From assembly GCA_025463785.1 (NCBI GenBank), contig JAODBD010000014.1, forward strand, positions 304,040-368,039: a stretch of DNA of 64,000 bases. The letters run 5' to 3'. The stretch comes from Glaciihabitans sp. Lineage in GTDB: Bacteria; Actinomycetota; Actinomycetes; Actinomycetales; Microbacteriaceae. Below, one piece after another: positions 62,001-64,000 of the stretch (position 1 is its first letter; the number at the start of each line of letters is the position of its first letter). A program made the position numbers and the translations under genes. The notes under the pieces were generated by a model. It was not told the DNA's origin. It saw nothing but the letters and a program-made list of their open reading frames with translations, and searched no databases.

Positions 62001-64000
62001 GACTCCTCGAACGACCTGCTCACGGTGACTGACCCGCTTGGGCGAGTCACCACGAACACTTACGACTCGGCTGGGAACCGTCTCACCTCGACGTCCCCTT
62101 CGGGGCGGGTGCAGCACTGGACCTACAACAGCGACGGGACAGTCGCGAACTCGGAAGATCCGCGGGGCAAGACGACTACGTACGCGTATGACACCGCCGG
62201 TGATCTCACCTCCACGACCGATCCCGACGGGCGTGTGACGTCGGCCACCTACAACTCGGCGGGGTTCCCCACGACATCGACGGACGGTGCGGGTAAGACC
62301 ACCACCTTGACAGTGGATGCTGTCGGTCGAGTATTGACGTCCACCGACCCGAACGGTCACGTCACAACCAACGCCTACGACCCGGACGGTAATCTCACGT
62401 CCACCGAAGATGCGGCCTCCCACACCTCCTCATCCGTCTACGACAACGCTGACCAGTTGACGTCATCAACAGATGCGCGAGGCAAAACGACCACCTACAC
62501 GTACACCTCCACTGGCCAGCTGCACACCGTCACCAACCCCGACTCGCACGTGACGACAAACAACTACAACAAACTCGGCGAACTCACATCGGTCGAGGAC
62601 GCCAACGGGCACATCACCACATTCGGATACGACGCGGACGGTCGCAAAACCTCCACCGAGCTGCCCTCCGGAGATGAAAGCCACGTCGCATACGACGACG
62701 CCGGCAGGGTCACTTCGAGCACGGATGCCCGCGGCAAGACCACCACAACAACGTACGACGCCGATGGGGAACCCACTTCCGTCACCGACCCGATGGGGCG
62801 CCCTACCTCGACGAGCTACACCGCCAACAGGCAAGTCGACACCACCACACTGCCGGACAGCAGCACCGAAAGTTACACCTACAACGCGGACGGACAAACG
62901 ACCCAGTTCACCAACGCGGACGGGAAGAACACGGCCTACAGTTACGACGATGCTGGGCTGCTGACCAGCAAGACCGAGCCTGGTGGCATCGAAACCGGCT
63001 ACACCTACGACTCCGCCGGACGACTGCACGTCACCACGAACTCTGACGGCACCACCCTTACCGACAGCTACGACGATGCAGGGCAGCTCACCCGCGTACA
63101 CTCCAGTGTCTACGGTTCAACCGATATCACCTTCACCTACACGTCCACCGGCCAACGCGCGACAATGACCGACCAAACCGGGGTGACCACCTACAGTCAC
63201 GACGCGGACAACGCGATCACCGGGGTGACCAACGGTGCCGGAAACCATGTCGGATACGCCCACGACAACGCCGGTCTTACCACCTCCATGACCTACCCGG
63301 GCAGCCACACCGTCAACTACACCTACGATTTCGTAGGGCAGATGGCGTCAATCACCGACTGGAGCGGCAACGAGACCGATTTCACCTGGACTGCCGACGG
63401 CCAACTCCACACCCAAGCCGACCCCAACGGAGTCACGGAGACGCGCACCTACAACGCCGACGACCAGACCACTGAAATCGCCGATGTCAAGAGCGGCAGC
63501 ACCCTCGGCGACTACAGCTACGGGTACGATAACGCCGGCGATATCAGCTCCGACACCAGCGCAGACTCCACCGGCACTGCTACTCACGGTTACGCCTACG
63601 ACGCGAATACCCAACTCGCAACCGTGACCTCGGGCGGCACCAGCCACACCTACACTGCGAGCTCCGCCGGAGAACTCACTAGCGACACGACTGGCCAGAC
63701 CCTCGCCTACAACGGCGCGCAGGAACTGATCAGCCTCACCCCAACGAGTGGGCCCGCGACAAGCTACAGCTACGACGACAACGGTTCACGGACCAGTTCC
63801 TCGATCTCATCCGCTACCACCAGTTACAGCTATGACCCCGAAGGCGACCTCGCATCAGCGGTTGTGCCGGCCGCGTCATCGACGACCATCGACTACACGA
63901 GCGACGGCGACGGGCTACGCCAAAGCCGCACCATCGGCTCCACAACGACTCACTACCTCTGGGACACCTCCGGCGGACTTCCCCTCTTGCTGGACGACGG
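59088..64000 (+). CDS. Secreted RHS/YD-repeat protein with N-terminal 120-aa repeats (3' end beyond window)
   Basis: Open to the window edge, at least 1637 codons. Signal peptide (LVLAIAGAILGIGLAIGGFA). Residues about 33-640 hold repeats of 118-120 residues whose units open with DPYPTPSISLxV, at residues 142, 262, 382 and 500 plus a diverged first copy near 33; most carry NYAL and a Cys pair ending YGCT. Then GCGCTAGDPVNLSTGEFYES and DGPFGYGWSPNFATHLEV, the RHS entry (DUF6531-type), followed by dozens of YD repeats (YDSAGRL, YDTAGNL, YDDAGQL). It stops in the run-up to the RHS core (LWDTSGGLPLLLDDG), so the variable C-terminal tip, often a toxin, is not seen. ATG 59088. Confidence 0.93.
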   Translation, partial: MTFRASRLVLAIAGAILGIGLAIGGFATAANADPNVSITVNSVSRDASTGEFNYDITVVASEAATSCGYYCTVVLTANQAAGGSPTLGSVNLYPDSSGLVDSTNHEFTGSLRATHITSLSANTHDYSYDNLSSTTHSITDSYPTPSISLAVSSVNRLSDTGALTWDATATLSNYALPDGECSGPYGCTVYLIGTHADGSTQDLDSHSVDGSTYARYPATVHFDNTATGGTRTNKIVSLKSYVQGYASTTQLASSSISVTDPYPTPSVSLSVASVNRIPGTGNLTWDATATLNNYALTDGECVSNYYCTAYLQGVLADGTKETLDSESVPGGIYATYPYSVHFDYTATSGRRTQQIFGLQVYVQGYLSSTSLTSPVVTVTDPYPTPAISLTVGSISRDSAGNLNYDATATVDNYALPGGKCDYNYGCTLSLQATYADGSKSVINSTTIAGGLYATYPTTYEFQGAGVRSAQVVSFSVNLHQLYGATGDPWSSSEVSVIDPYPTPAIQITVKSIKRNPTTGAIDFQVYTRSSYWENATDACTYTCLLTLYQIQRSGAVESAGEITLPAASTISYPYGYTFSNSTTSSADVVGFRAEIRNYWTSQLPPKIVSPTVPFTQGPILPGEFAGGGNASELGCGCTAGDPVNLSTGEFYESVTDDVIPGTGPPLEVARTYSTNSAASDGPFGYGWSPNFATHLEVVTPGDTSDPLPRKVRITQENGATVEFEENSDHMYEAGARVLASLTYDATADQWTFTRHASDTLTFDTDGNLLTRTDLNGNTVTNHYTSGVLTSISASGGRSISFSWSGSHISATTDSAGRATLYTYDTAGNLLTATAVDGAVTTYTYDTNHRMTTMTKPKGGTTTNVYDSSGRVVSQTDPVGGETTFAYDDGTTTTTAPDGSVSVQVYDQGLLVSQTRDFGTLNAATTTHTYTVEGAIASTSDPLGKTTSFTYDDAGNRLTATDQLGHTTTSTYDSSNDLLTVTDPLGRVTTNTYDSAGNRLTSTSPSGRVQHWTYNSDGTVANSEDPRGKTTTYAYDTAGDLTSTTDPDGRVTSATYNSAGFPTTSTDGAGKTTTLTVDAVGRVLTSTDPNGHVTTNAYDPDGNLTSTEDAASHTSSSVYDNADQLTSSTDARGKTTTYTYTSTGQLHTVTNPDSHVTTNNYNKLGELTSVEDANGHITTFGYDADGRKTSTELPSGDESHVAYDDAGRVTSSTDARGKTTTTTYDADGEPTSVTDPMGRPTSTSYTANRQVDTTTLPDSSTESYTYNADGQTTQFTNADGKNTAYSYDDAGLLTSKTEPGGIETGYTYDSAGRLHVTTNSDGTTLTDSYDDAGQLTRVHSSVYGSTDITFTYTSTGQRATMTDQTGVTTYSHDADNAITGVTNGAGNHVGYAHDNAGLTTSMTYPGSHTVNYTYDFVGQMASITDWSGNETDFTWTADGQLHTQADPNGVTETRTYNADDQTTEIADVKSGSTLGDYSYGYDNAGDISSDTSADSTGTATHGYAYDANTQLATVTSGGTSHTYTASSAGELTSDTTGQTLAYNGAQELISLTPTSGPATSYSYDDNGSRTSSSISSATTSYSYDPEGDLASAVVPAASSTTIDYTSDGDGLRQSRTIGSTTTHYLWDTSGGLPLLLDD

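Noticed and set aside
61550..63900. Regularly spaced short repeats in the RHS gene as a CRISPR-like array
   Set aside because: They are degenerate YD codon repeats in one long open frame, not identical repeats with unique spacers.

Overview
The window is a 64 kb piece of a high-GC Gram-positive (actinobacterial) chromosome. GC-rich codon use, frequent GTG/TTG starts, LacI/GntR/TetR/HxlR regulators and the gene order 5-FTHF cyclo-ligase, galU, rimJ-like, glpR/sepX-like beside fmdB and mscL all point to Actinomycetota, and most likely Microbacteriaceae (inference from gene order and protein style; no species is claimed).

Layout. 1-5.0 kb: 3' part of an M19 dipeptidase, a DUF1801 protein, a secreted SGNH hydrolase with a GT39-type membrane glycosyltransferase, and an FMN-binding-domain envelope protein. 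5.2-6.8 kb: divergent TetR regulator and SDR reductase with a tandem operator between them. 6.8-14.3 kb: a translationally coupled operon (CUT2 ABC importer, CocE-type hydrolase, mandelate-racemase-type enolase) with a divergent GntR/FCD regulator. 14.3-18.3 kb: HxlR regulator facing a two-domain flavoenzyme (luciferase-like plus berberine-bridge-like), an aldo/keto reductase and an ABM monooxygenase-fold protein.

18.3-35.7 kb is a sugar-utilisation block: an Frc-like CUT2 importer with its own LacI repressor and a PfkB kinase, a five-FN3 LAxTG-anchored surface protein, then a second LacI-controlled system made of a CUT1 importer, two GH172 (DUF2961) enzymes, a GH32 beta-fructosidase, a FrcK-like P-loop kinase and an SDR. 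Three promoters here carry the same operator (AAAAWCGWTTCG) just downstream of the -10, and the second lacI is preceded by an 18-bp perfect palindrome of the same type. I read this as a fructan or difructose-anhydride utilisation locus; it is the most interesting coherent system in the window.

35.9-40.0 kb holds a DUF6230/DUF6114/lipoprotein operon of unknown function, an AraC-VOC pair and two unrecognised proteins. 40.2-50.3 kb is core functions: lspA, a class A penicillin-binding protein coupled to rlmA, pckG with a divergent ScfR/RamB-type regulator across a clean inverted repeat, a soluble Ser/Thr kinase with a GAF domain, and a CHAP-domain cell-wall protein. 50.4-54.3 kb carries a 1247-residue SF1-helicase-like protein whose ATPase and nuclease motifs are degenerate although the frame is intact. 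54.3-58.6 kb is mscL, fmdB, cyclo-ligase, galU, rimJ-like, glpR/sepX-like and tRNA-Ala(CGC), with the glp (moeA-like) gene absent from between galU and rimJ. After the tRNA and its strong terminator comes a gene-free 0.46 kb and then a very large secreted RHS/YD-repeat protein with four to five N-terminal 120-residue repeats; it runs off the end of the window before its C-terminal tip.
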